NCBI GenBank assembly: GCA_035236585.1
Contig: CP141128.1
Location: 22,287,618-22,351,617 of the forward strand
Source: Warburgia ugandensis
Taxonomy: Eukaryota > Streptophyta > Magnoliopsida > Canellales > Canellaceae
Length of the DNA: 64,000 bases
Direction: 5' to 3'
Shown here: positions 22,224 to 34,928 of the stretch, piece by piece
Numbering within the stretch: position 1 is the first letter of the stretch
Layout of the letters: each line of letters begins with the position of its first letter
Position numbers and translations under genes: made by a program
Notes under the pieces: generated by a model
Databases searched by the model: none
Told to the model about the DNA's origin: nothing
The model's input: the letters and a program-made list of their open reading frames with translations, nothing else

Positions 22224-25200
22224 GTGAGCAATACATATGGCTATTGGCTTTCACTGGTAGGTTCAGAAACTGTTGTCTATGTTTGGTTGTTTCGGATACC
22301 TAATAATTTTACAGCTAAAGAGAAGGGAGAAGGAAACTGAATTACTATTTTATGATGGAGTTCCTAATGTTAGAGAAGGCTAAGGTTTTTGCAAGGAAGT
22401 CTTTTAGCTACTTTCCTGGTAAGTAACATGATGGAAATTAGAAAGAGATGCAAAGTGTCTTAAAATATTCTCTCTTCATATGGCTACTATGTTGTCTTGT
22501 CTATGTAAAAGGGCAGCCGGTGCAGGAAGCTCCCACGTATGTGGGGTCTGAGGAAGGGGTGGACCACAAAGGATCTATAGTATGCAGCCTTACCTTGCAT
22601 TTTTTCAGGAGGCTGTTTCCACACCTCAAACTTGTGACCTCTAGGTCACATGACAACAACTCAAACCATTGCGCCAAGGCTCTCCTTATGTCTTGCCTAT
22701 GTAATAACCATTATTTATATTTGATCACGAAAGTGTCAAATAAGCAGAAACTTTGGGCAAAAAGTTTCTTCCTTATTGGAACTGGATCAAACCCTGATCA
22801 CATGGGTCATTGCCTTCATAATTCAACTTAAGAGCCGCAGAGGTTTCTTTCATGTGGGTTCAGAAACATACTCCTGGAGGAGCTGTCTTCCATTAATCTC
22901 AAATTAAAGCACTAGGACAATGCCTTAGAAGTCCGGGTAGGCTAAGTACATTTGAAAAGTGTTGTGTTTCCCTCTGTAGCCACTCCAACTGACTCCTTCC
23001 TAACGACCTTGGTTCGTATGTCTGTTCCAATCGCCACATGACATAGGAAAGAACATTTCTTGCCCAGGTCTTCTTTTTGCTAAGAAGAGGCAAGTGTGAT
23101 CAAATCCTCATAAATTCGTACTGTCATGTCAAAGGGCTCAACCAAAATCCAGACATTAAGAATAGACAGATATAGAGGCATGATGGTAATGCCTCTTCTG
23201 CTGCCTGATGCAACAGTACATATATAGGAAGGATGGACGCAAGAGTAATGCCTCTTCTGCAAATTCACACTCTTTCAGATTGTATAGGGCCCTTTACCTT
23301 CTGGAATTTAAGTATTTTATAACTCAGCTTTGAGAAACAAGGGTGTCAGTTTTTGCAGTGGAAATGACTCCAACTTACAGTCTAGTTCAACTTCAGGCAA
23401 ACATATCGTGAATTACACAAATCTCAGAATGACCTTTCTATTTGCTATACAGAATTTGCATACAGCTGCTGAATTTAATAATCTTCAGTGAGAATAGATC
23501 ACCGAATGTCTGGCCTTTCTCAAGGCGGAGTTTTTCCTACCATTCTACTTGAAGCTTAGCTACAATCTCGTCACTGGAGAGCAACTTTGTTTTGAATATT
23601 CTAAACTCTTAAATTGAGGAATTTACATTTTGGTGATGTAGGACAACCCTAAGGACTTCAAAGTTAGATGAAAGCATGCAGAAGTAATTTATTTTCTAAA
23701 TTGAAAAGTTTAGATTGAAATTATTGGTTCCCACAAGACTCAAGAAAATGTATAATAATTCGCTTGTAATTTTCCTTGAATAAGGAACACCAGAAACAAC
23801 TTGAAAAGTTTTTCTAACAAATCCAGGTGTAATCAGTCCTTGAGCAACTGAACCCTTGATTTCGGTATCAACAATGTGGAAAATCAGGGAAATGTTGATC
23901 CTTGGTATGAAGGACCCGAAAGATCAAGATGAATGTCGACCTTCGTATCAAAAGATCTAACACTTCCCATATGGACTTAGGCAAGGATGGATCTCCCACC
24001 TTAGATCTCTTTGAAGTCTCTCCAAAGAGCTCTTGAAGTCACATTAGGAAGCAATAAAGTTTCTCTCAAACCAAAGCTAAAAGCTAACTTCAAACTATCC
24101 ATTCAACTTTCAGACCTTTATAATGGGGGAAAACCACCCTTTTATAAGACAAGGGTATGCCCATTCTTGTTTCATAAGTAAACCTAAGTGAAATGGCAAT
24201 TATACCCTTGGCTTTACTTGTCCATTAAGTAATCAAGACAAAAGGATAATTACACCCTTGAATTTACTTGTTCCTTAAGCGACTAAGGTGAAATGACAAT
24301 TACACCCCTCAAGTTAAATAACAACAAAGTTATCTTTCACTGAAGTAAAAGAGTAAAGTTACCCTCACTAAATGAAAACAATTAAGAAAAGGGGAACCTA
24401 GAACATAACAAAAGGCTTCTACTTGATAATTACTCCCCATTACTAAGAACAGAATAAAAAGGTGTGCGATGGTCCCCATCATTCTTCCTGGCTGGAAAAA
24501 TTTGACTCCATTGAATGAGGTTGACAGTCTCATGCGTACTTGGATGAATTTGCTTCAAAAGTGTAATTGATCTCTTGGCTTTTCTGGTGTAATCTTTCGT
24601 CTTTCTGTTCTGCAGCTTCTTTTGACTTGATATAACTCATTAGCGCAATGCCTTGTGTCTCTTGGAACCATTTTTTTGTTCATCCTTGGTCAAATTTGCT
24701 TTTGATGGGTTTCACTCCTTAATTCAGTCTTCAAGAAGGCTGAATTGTCAGTCAACAAATCAACGGTACCATATGCAATTGCCGTTAACATTGGACTGTG
24801 ACCTAATTAATGGGCATGTTACCCCCACATTTCCTCCATATCACGTCCTTTTGGGTCAAGTGTGCAGGAACAGTGCATGTGCATGTGGTAGTCATGGACA
24901 ATCTTCGTACTAAAAAACTCATTAACTTGTTGCTGGAACTCAACTTGCTCAATGGAATCACATGATAGGCTGGCAAATCAGGTAGAATAATTCCTAGGAG
25001 TAAAATCAGCGGCATGCTGGATCTCATGCACAGGCAGTACCTCCAATGCAGCTTTGCTTGTTTCAAGCCTGAAAAATTAGATAAGAACTTGCTCATTAGA
25101 GAGGAATGCCAACAGGCATGTCTGCTTTTTGGTATAGTTCTTCAGTGGCCATGGAGATCAAACTTCCTCGTTTCTTTCTTACTTGAAGTTCTCACTTGCC

Positions 25201-28200
25201 CATTTCTTGCTTGAACTTGCCGATTTCTTTTCGTCTTCCTCCTTTTTATGTTGTGGTGTCTTTTGGAGAGGTTCGTATCTAAGAGGCTTTAATTTCTTCC
25301 ATTTATAAATGAAGGCGCAAGTGTTAGCTCCTTTGTCATGATAAGCGTTCCTTCTAACAGACCCAGGGTCTGCCCAAAAGCATGTGTGACGGGTTACCAC
25401 AACTGTTACATTGTGTTTGTATGGCTTGAGATTTTTCTCCATCTTGTGTTGTAGTTTGTCAACAAGGTCCTGAGAAACAATGTTCATGCAGCCACCATCA
25501 TCAGTCGGCAATCAAAAGAACACTTGATTACGGTATCAAAGATCTGGATAATTAAGGGAAAAATTTATCCTCTGTATCAAAGACCCAACAGATTAAGAGG
25601 ACTGTATGCCTCGGTATCCAGGACCCAAGATCTAATGCTGCCCAATGGTGTCAGACCAAGAGACATAGGGCAAAGATGGAGTTCCTACCCTTGAATCTCT
25701 TTGGAGTTTCACCAAAGAGCTCTTGAAGTTGCATCAGGAGTTTCTTGATGTGATATCAGGAAGAACGTAGGGAACTTTCTCTCAACTTTCAAAATCCCAT
25801 TTACAATGATAGAAAATACCCTTTTACAATACAAAAGGATGTGCCCTTTGTTGCTTCTTACGTAAACTAAGGAAAAATGACAAATACACTGTTGACTTTA
25901 CTTGTGCCCTAAATAGCTAAGGCAAATGGACAATTACACCCTTAACCTTTTCCTTAAGCAATTAAGGCAAGAGAAAAATTACATCCCTTAAGTACATGAT
26001 AGATCTATCTGAAGCTAATTTCAAAAACAAACCATAACAGTGGAGAGGAAATTGGGATGAGGTATATTCATTGCAAGTTTTCTAACTACAATTGCAATCA
26101 AGTAGATGACAGATAAGAAAAAAAGAGAAACTGTGGAAGTGCTCGTGAATTCCCTGGACTATCTCTACAGTCCAGAGCCCAGTTCCAGTCCCAATTCCTT
26201 CCTACCCCCGTCTGCCTTCCTGTCCTCCTTTTTCCTCCTCCCAGTAAATGAATTTCCTCCCTTTCAGCCAACCCCCTCTGCCACCTGTCCTTAAACAGAA
26301 GATCTGATCCTCCTGATAGAATTCTCCTATCAGCCTATGACATCCTTCCATTTGTCCTTATTCCTAACCTCTTATGTCTGAGCCAGCATTCTGGATCCTT
26401 GCACGCCACATTTCCTAGAATATGTTTTCCCAAATCTTCCTTGCCTCCTATCAATGCCCTCCCCTAAAAGAGCCACCTTGTTCTCAAGGTGGAAGGCTGG
26501 AAACTGCTTCTGGATGAGCTCAAATGGTTCCCAAGTGCTGTCATGCTCCGGAAGTGATTCCCGCTGAACTAGTACTTTGAGCTAGCCATTGCAGAGGGTG
26601 CATGTAGTTTTGATTGCTGCTGGGTATACTTGAAGTTCTAAGGTTTCAAAGAGGCATGTCGACAGTGGTTGAGGGCTAATAAAGGGTTTAGAAGATGGTT
26701 TAAGCTGTGAAACATGGAAGATAAGGTGAATCTTAGAGGTAGGGGGCAGGTCTAGACTATATGCCACCTCACCAATGCGTTCTGCCACTTTGTAAGGACC
26801 ATAGTAACGGGTAGATAGTTTCTCATTGATCTTAGTAGCCAGTGACATGAGTCTGTATGGCTGGATTTTGAGATATACTAAGTCGCCTGGTTGGAAGGAG
26901 AAGTCCCGTCTTTCTTTATTTGACTGTGATTTCATGCGCGATTGGGCTTTCTCCAAATGATGCTTTAACTCATATAGGATTGCGTTGCGATCAGTAATTT
27001 GTTGGTTTACTTCTTCAATTGATGATTCGCCTCCTATAAACTTGAATAAGGAGGGTGGATCGTGACCATATAGAGCTTGGAAAGGGGTCATGCCAATAGA
27101 GTTGTGTAAAGTTGTATTGTACCAATACTCGGCCCAACACACCTATGTCGGCCAGGTTTTTGGTTTCCCAGCAATAAAGCAACGAAGATAAGTTTTGATG
27201 CAGTAGTTAACCACCTTCGTCTGCCTGTCGATCTGGGGATGGCAGTTTGAGCTCATCTTCAATACAGCACCGGAGAACTTGAGCAATTTGTTCCAAAACT
27301 GGCTGATGAAGATACAATCATGGTCAGTTACTATGTATCGTGGACACCCATGAAGTCTGACCACCTCTTTAGCAAACAAAAGGGCAATGTCTTTGGCAGT
27401 TTACGGGTGACAAAGAAGAAGGAATTGGCTGAATTTCGTGAAACAATCCACGACAACCAGCATAGTGTCAAACCCCTGTGCTTTAGGAAGGCCACCAAGA
27501 AAGTCTAATGTGATGTCATCCCAAGCTGGTAAGAACGTAGGAAGAGGTTAGAGCAGGCCTGCAGGCTTGAGGGAAGTGTATTTGTTGCGTTGGCAGACAT
27601 CATGAGTGGCTATATACTTCTGGACATCCTGCTGGATTCCCTCCCAATGTAAGACATTGGCAATGCATTTATAGGTGCGGAAGAAGCCTGAGTGTCCCCC
27701 ACTTGGGGTGGAATGGAACTCCTATAAGAACCTCTTAATATGGAAAGAATTCCGAGGAACCACCAAGCGGTTGTGGTAGTATAAAATGCCTTGTCTAACA
27801 TCATATCCTGGGTGGCTGTTAGGGTCGGCTAGTAATTGCTGGATGCTGCTGCGAAGCTTTGAGTCAGATTTAAGCTCCTCAGTTAAGTTTTCTGCCCCTC
27901 ATAGTTGGCAACCATTAAGGAAAAGAGGTTAAGTCTGTGGCTGTGAGGTCTGTCAGTGGAGAAAGTGGGGGGACTGGTATCGCCCTTGGTCTCTGGGTCA
28001 AAGAATTCTATGGCATAGTATTCTTGTCAGCAGGAGAGGGCTTCACCCACTCTATTCTTTGACCCTGGTTTGTACTAAATCTCAAAATCAAATCCCACTA
28101 GCTTGATCAGTCATTTCTGCTGGTCACTGTTAAGCGCCTGTTATTTAATAAGAATCTAAAACTCTTTTGATATGTTCTGATTATAAAATGCCTGCCCATC

Positions 28201-31200
28201 AGGTAGTGACGCCATTTTTGTATAGCCAATACAATAGCTATAAGCTCTCCTGAGTAAACTAACTTGGATTGGGAACGGGTGGCAAGAGCTCGGCTAAAGA
28301 AGGCAATCGGACGTCCTTGCATCAGCACAGCCCCAACTTCTTTGCAAGATGCGTCGATCCCTAGAACAAATTGTTAACTGAAGTCTAGAATTACCAACAC
28401 TGGAATGGCAGTCATGGCTTGCTTCAATGCGTTGAACCCGGCTTGTGACTCTGAATCCGATGCAAACCTTTGAGGTGGAAGATGAATTTAACCTGACAAA
28501 TTGGTCTGAAATGTAAATGGCAGATTCAATTCTAACAGAAGAGCTGTTACAAATTACACAAGGAAGTTTATGGGAAACCAAAAAAAGAAAGAAAAATATG
28601 CAGCTAGTGGCCCCCAGACACTTTTTCCGCACATGCCCTCCTCTCCTCTTCTTTCCTGCTTTTATCACACTTCCCATGTAACAGTCTAACTAACTGCCTA
28701 TTGGAAAACTAATCAGGATATGCCATGTGTAAGGATTAATCTTCCTTGCATGCTTTGTTGCTGACCTGCCAATTCTTTTACTAGTTTTTTCTTTTTTCTA
28801 GTGTAGACCTTGTATGTTGTAGCCGTATCAGAATCCCATTTGAAATTGTCTTTCTTAAGCAGCCTGGTCAGTGATGCTGCAAACAATACATAGTGCCTAA
28901 CGAACTTGCGGTAATATCCTGTGAGGCCCAGGAATCAGCTGCCATCCCATGTGCGGAAATCACATTGTCGAGGTACTCCAATGTAGGTTGCACAAAGAGG
29001 CACTTCTTTTTATTAGCAACCAGTTTATGTGATCCGAGAATTTGTCGGACAATGGTTGTGCTCCAAATGTAGATCTATATCTTGATTTGATAGGAGGCAA
29101 GGGAGATTTGGGAAAACATATTCCAGGAAACGTGGCCTGTAAGGATCCAGAATGGTGGCTCAGACATAGGGGGCTAGGAAGAAGGACAAATGGAAGGATG
29201 TCATAGGCTGATAGGAGAATTTTGTTAGGAGGATTAGATCTTCGACTGGAGTTTCCGTTTGGATAGTCACCGAAAAGAATCACACCAGCCTGGACTTCAT
29301 TCAATGGATCGAGTAGGCCAATCACCCTGGAAACCCTTCTCCTTTGTCATCTTTGAGCCTCGGGTTAGGGTTTGTGGGAAATTATGAAATTGCCCCTATT
29401 GGGCCATTTGCGTGGATGGGCTCTTCAGGTAAGGACTGTTGGAACCCGAAAACTTGTGCCCGGGTCCAAGTTTGTTTTTGTGGGCTCTGACTCAATCCAA
29501 GACCTCATTCTTCTCCTCCACTTTTTGGGCTAGCTCCATAAGCCCAGTTAAGGAGGCAGGCCTGAAAACTTTTACCTTGGCCTTAATATCCTCCTTGAGC
29601 CCGTTAATGAAAGCCCCTTTCAATAGGTCATCGGGCAGGTCTACTAGAGGGCTCGACTTGTCAAACGCCCAACGGTAGTCAGTGACGGAGGCTCCCTGTC
29701 GCAGTGCTAACAACGCCTCGTAGTCATCGTCTGATTGCGATGGCTGGTATCTCTGGAGGAGAGATGATCGGAATAGGGACCATGTATTGATCAGAGTGCA
29801 AGAATTCGTCCAGAGAAATTAGTGAAGGGCTTCTCCCACGAGACAAACTGTCGCTGCTGCCACCTTCTCTCCGTCGGCTAGTTGGTTAATCTAGAGGTAC
29901 CATTTCGCCCTGCATAACTAGTTGTAGGGGTCCTTTCAGTCAAAAATAGCAAGATCAAGCTTCCGTGGATGGTGATCGTGCCCCTAGTTCTCCAGCATCT
30001 CCGGCAGCTTGTGGCCCCTTCCTCCCGACATCTCCCTGATCTCCGATACCCTTGCTTTCCCCCTTTCTCCACCCTGATTTGGTAGAGCTTCGGTTCCCTT
30101 TTCCCTCTGTTGAATCCAGCTTCGGATTTCTGGCAGATACTCTCCGATGACAGCAACATTGTTCTGCAGCCGTCCGAAATCATCCTTCAGGCTTCCGATC
30201 TCTATTCGCATGTTTTCCACCTCCTCCATGGTTTTCGCCTCTGTGTTCGAGTTCTTACCATATCCCCAAGATCGGAGGCTCTAATACCATTTGATAGATC
30301 TATCTAAAACTAATTTAAAAAAGAAACCATAACAGTGGATAGGAAATTGGGATGAGGTATATTCATTGCAAGCTTTCTAACTGCAATTGCAATTAAGTAG
30401 ATGACAGATAAGAAAGAAAGAGAAACTGTGGAAGTGCTCGTGAATTCCCAGGACTATCTCTACAGTCCAGAGCCCAGTTCCAGTCCCAATTCCTTCCTAG
30501 CCCAGTCTTCCTTCCCATCCTCCTTTTTCCTCCTCTTCCTAGTAACTGAATTTCCTCCATTACAGCCAACTCCCTTCTGCCACTTGTCCTCCAACAGATC
30601 TGATCCTCCTAACAGAATTCTCCTATCAGCCTATGACATCCTTCCATTTGTCTTTATTCCTAACCTCCTATGTCTGAGCCACCATTCTGAATCCTTGCAG
30701 GCCACGTTGCCTGGAATATGTGTTCCCAAATCTCCCTTGCCTCCTATCAGTACAAAAATAACACAATTACCGTTCAGTTAAGTAAAGAAGTAAATTTGCA
30801 ATCACTTACTGGAAACAGTAAAAAGTCAACAGAAACTAACTTCTACCTTGGCCCACAATTAAAGGATCCTAGTTGATAATGACACCCATTTATAGTGAAT
30901 TGCAGCAACAAGGCGTGTGATGGATCCCTTCAATTTTGCAATCTGTTTTGGTGGTATCATGTATGATGTACTTTACATACATACTGTTTTGATGAGGGTG
31001 TAAAGCTACTGCCATGCTACTACTAGAGTCTCTCTTTTCTGACGTATTTGAGTTTGATGTGAATATTTGTGAATTCCTTATCTTATTCAATTTCTAGTTG
31101 GACTAGAACCAAAAGTGTTAGTCTTCTTGGTGGAAACAACTTGAATTTATAGCCTATTCACGCCTACATAAACACAGCTAACACGAATGATGCAGTGCAA

Positions 31201-34200
31201 ACTTCCATGTTGAGAACTATTCATGTGGTGCCTTTCACATAGACAGTAACCATGCCACTATTCACATGTTTAATGCTTACGTGAACAGTAACCGGACTTT
31301 TGAGTCTTAGTAATTTCCATTAGGAGTTTTCATTTTCAGTGAGAGTTCTTTTAGGAATCCTTTTTGCTAATTAGGAGTTAATTAGAAGTTGCTAGGAGTT
31401 TCTATCTTTTTGCTGAAACTTTTTTTAGGAAGTTTTTCGTTGCTAAAGTTTCTTAAAAAGTTACCCTTTTCTATGGAAACTGGAAGTTTCTGTCATTGCG
31501 GAGTTGAGTTACAGAGTTTCTAGTTGTTATTAGAGTCTACTTTGGACGCTGTGTTTTGAAGTGTATACATAGATGCAATGCAATCAGAAATTCACTGGAA
31601 GGAATACAAGTTTCTTTCAGTTTTAGTTTCCTGTTTATTCGTTATTCTGGCCTTGGTTTGGGCATGTTAGTCTTTTTTCTGATTTGTGCTTTAGAAGCTG
31701 CTGGATAAGTTTGATTTTAGAGTGGCAAATCTCATAGGTGATCCCGGATTAAAGGCACCTTCCTCCCTTCTAGTTTTCCCCTGAAATTAGAAGTTGTTCT
31801 ACAATTTATTCTTTTTATTCCTTCTCCTGGAAACAGTAGATTATTGGTCTTGATTTAGGACTGTTCAGCTTGTTTTCCTACACTGTTTCATGTCTAAACC
31901 CAGTACTACAGTCCTCTTTCTTACTCCAACAATCTTATTTCTTGAACTACTCCTTTTTCGGATATTAGTCCTGCAATAATATGGGTCACATTTTTTACAT
32001 GTCTCCTTACAAGTTTTCCTCCAACTATTTGGGTCTGAGAATCTTTCTACATGGAACTATGGATGATTATTCATGTGATATGGTTTGTTTGGCATTAGTT
32101 AAGCTCTTCTTTTATCACAGAGAATACAATTTCTTCCATACTCTATCTACTCGGAAAAAGTCATGTAAAAATGAAACAGACAGGGCCATAACTCACTGGG
32201 AAGGCTTCCAAAATTAGTAGATTTCTAGTATGTATTATTCATCTTCAATTTACAGACGCAAACTACAAAATAGAGGGCATAGTTTACCTTAAATTAGTGG
32301 GTATGAAGTGTTCTCTGATTTAAGAAATTTGAGGAAAAAAAAACATTTGGTGTTCTTTAATATTGTAACTAATAACTATAAATATTTTCCTGAAGAGTTT
32401 GCATTGTAGACTTGAAACTGAATTCCTTCTTGCCTTTGGTCCTCTTCTTATCAATGTGCAACTGATTATTGAAAGTGTGCAAAAGAAGTTGGCTAAATGT
32501 AAATAGAAGAGAGATAAACATCTCATGGATCGACATTGACGAATACACTTCAAAGGGTGGGTTTTAAGCTGAAAAAGCAGACTAAGGAATGAAGCTCTTG
32601 TGGGCTTTTTGAACTTAGGAAAGTCTGAGGACTTCAATTGTTGACATATAGGTGGTTGGTTGCTTTAATTGTTTGAAAGAATAAGAGAAAACGAGGGTTT
32701 TAAGGCAGAGAGATAAAGAAGAACTTGAGAATAGTGGATCAATTAGATCTGCTTGTTCCCTTCGGTTTTATTACAAAATCTCTAATTTTTCTCGTAATGA
32801 TCAGAATACCCATAGAAACCTATATTTTGTTCACTCTCTCAAAACCCAACAGGAACCACGAACCCTTCCCTCAAGAGACCATATCTATGTATTTGTCTAT
32901 TTATAGGAATGATAAATCTAAGTGTGACTTGCAGTTCACGTGTCGAGAATGGTTTAGATATGTTAAGGATAAAATATCTTTACAAAATTTCATGATTGTT
33001 AGATATTTTATCCCACGTGTTTTCTAAATTGAAAATTACAGCCATAGTTTATCCTATTTTCTTAAGTTAAAAATCATAACAAAAATAATATAAGATAATA
33101 CATATACTAATTATTGTGGGATCAAACTAATGAGTCATACCATGAAACTTTGTGAAAGAGTGATTGAGAAGAGGCTACAACATGAAACAAGTGTATCAGA
33201 ATACCAGTTTGGTTTCATGATTAGGAAGTTTTCCATAGAAGCTATTTTCCTCTATAGACAATTGATAGAGAAATATAGGGAGAGGACGAAGAATCTCTAC
33301 ATGGTCTTTATTGACTTTGAAAAAGCTTATGATAGGGTCCCTAGAGAGTTAATATGATGGATTTTGGGCGAGAAAGGGGTTTCATGGGGATATGTAAACT
33401 TAATTAAAGATATGTATGAGGGAACAGTAACAAATCTTAGGACCACTAACGAAGAGATTGATAATTTCCCTATCACCATAGGATTGTACCAATGATCAGC
33501 ATTGAGCTCGTATCTTTTCACATCAGTTATGGGTGAGTTAATGAAACATTTGCACTAAGAGATTCCATGGTACATGTTATTGCATATGACATGGTTTTGA
33601 TTGATAAGACAAGGGTGGGTGTCAACACAAAGGTAGAGTTTAGTTTCATGCTTGGGAAGTTTACCATGGAAGCTATTTTCCTCTATAGACAATTTATAGA
33701 GAAATATAGGAAGAGGATGAAGGACCTCAACATAGTCTTTATTGAAAAAGCTTATGATAGGGTCCCTAGAGAGTTAATATGGTGGGTGTTGGGCGAGAAA
33801 GGGATTTCATGGGGATATATAAACATAATTAAGGATATGTATGAGGGAGTGGTAACAAATGTTAGGACCACTAACAGAGAGACTGATGATTTCCTTATCA
33901 CCATAGGATTGCACCAAGGATCAGCATTGAGCTCGTATCTTTTCACGTTAGTTATGGGTGAGTTAATGAAACATTTACACGGAGAGATTCCATTGTACAT
34001 GTTTTTTGCATATGACATGGTTTTGATTGATAAGACAAAAGAGGGTTTCAACACAAAGCTAGAGTTGTGGAGAGATGCTACAGAGTCTAAAGGATTTAAA
34101 ATTAGCCAAACTAAGACCGAATATATTAGTTGTAATTTTAGTGTAGAGAGGAATGGTAGTGAAGCATCCGTAATGATTGATAACCAAGAAGTCCCACAAA

Positions 34201-34887
34201 AAGAGCACTTCTAATGCTTGGGATAGATGATTCATGAAGCAGAGAGATCGGGAGGATGTTACTTAGAGAATCCAAGTGGGTTGGAACAAATGGAGATGTG
34301 TCTCTGGAATTTCGTGTGATTAGTGAGTGCCACTCAAACTGAAAGGAAAATTCTGTAAGATGGCTATAAGACTGGTCATGCTCTATGAATCATAGTGTTG
34401 GGCAGTTAAGGAACAACATGTACATAGGATGAGCGTAGTTGAAATGGATGAGTGTCAAGATAAGAAAGGATAGAGCTAGAAACAAAAACATTAGAGAAAA
34501 CTTAGAAGTAGCACCAATAGGTAACAAGATGGGAAAGGGTAAGACTTAGATGGCTTAGACATGTCCAACAGATATCGAAAATGGCAAGTTGAAGGCTCTA
34601 AAAGGGCAAGGGGAAGGCCCAAAAGGACATTGATAGAAATAGTGAGAAAAGATTTAAAAACTCTTGACCTTAATGAAACAATGACCCTTGATAGAGGTGA
34701 ATAGAGGAACAAGATTCGTGTAGCCGATCCCTAATAGGGATAAGGCTTTGATGATGATGAAGATGAAAAAATGTGTAAGGGATATTTTGAGAATTAAAAG
34801 GAAATATATGTTAATATATATATATATATATATTATACATATCTATTATATGTATGTATGTGTATATATATACATATAATATATATG

Positions 34888-34928
<41 letters not shown>

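Larger units (their letters stand above)
25997..30749 (-). mobile_element. Reina-type Ty3/gypsy chromovirus, full length but rearranged, 5-bp duplication GTACA
   Basis: A 4,753-bp element with LTRs 25997-26453 and 30292-30749 (plus strand TGATAGATCTATC...TTGCCTCCTATCA) and a perfect GTACA duplication (25992-25996, 30750-30754). The minus-strand primer-binding site at 30270-30289 starts TGGTATTAGAGC (tRNA-iMet type), and the polypurine tract TTAGGGGAGGGCAT lies by 26454. Short LTRs and a C-terminal chromodomain-like segment fit the Reina clade. Most of protease and early RT is missing; an inverted LTR piece lies in that place (29088-29240). A 372-bp insertion splits RT from RNase H (28459-28830). 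It sits inside the right LTR-like repeat of an older relic, within BTB intron 3. Confidence 0.93.

Noticed and set aside
25179..25511. Possible intact small protein gene beginning MPTDDGG
   Set aside because: The wording is that of a gypsy protease with an internal deletion, sitting against an LTR-like repeat, so it is a transposon remnant.
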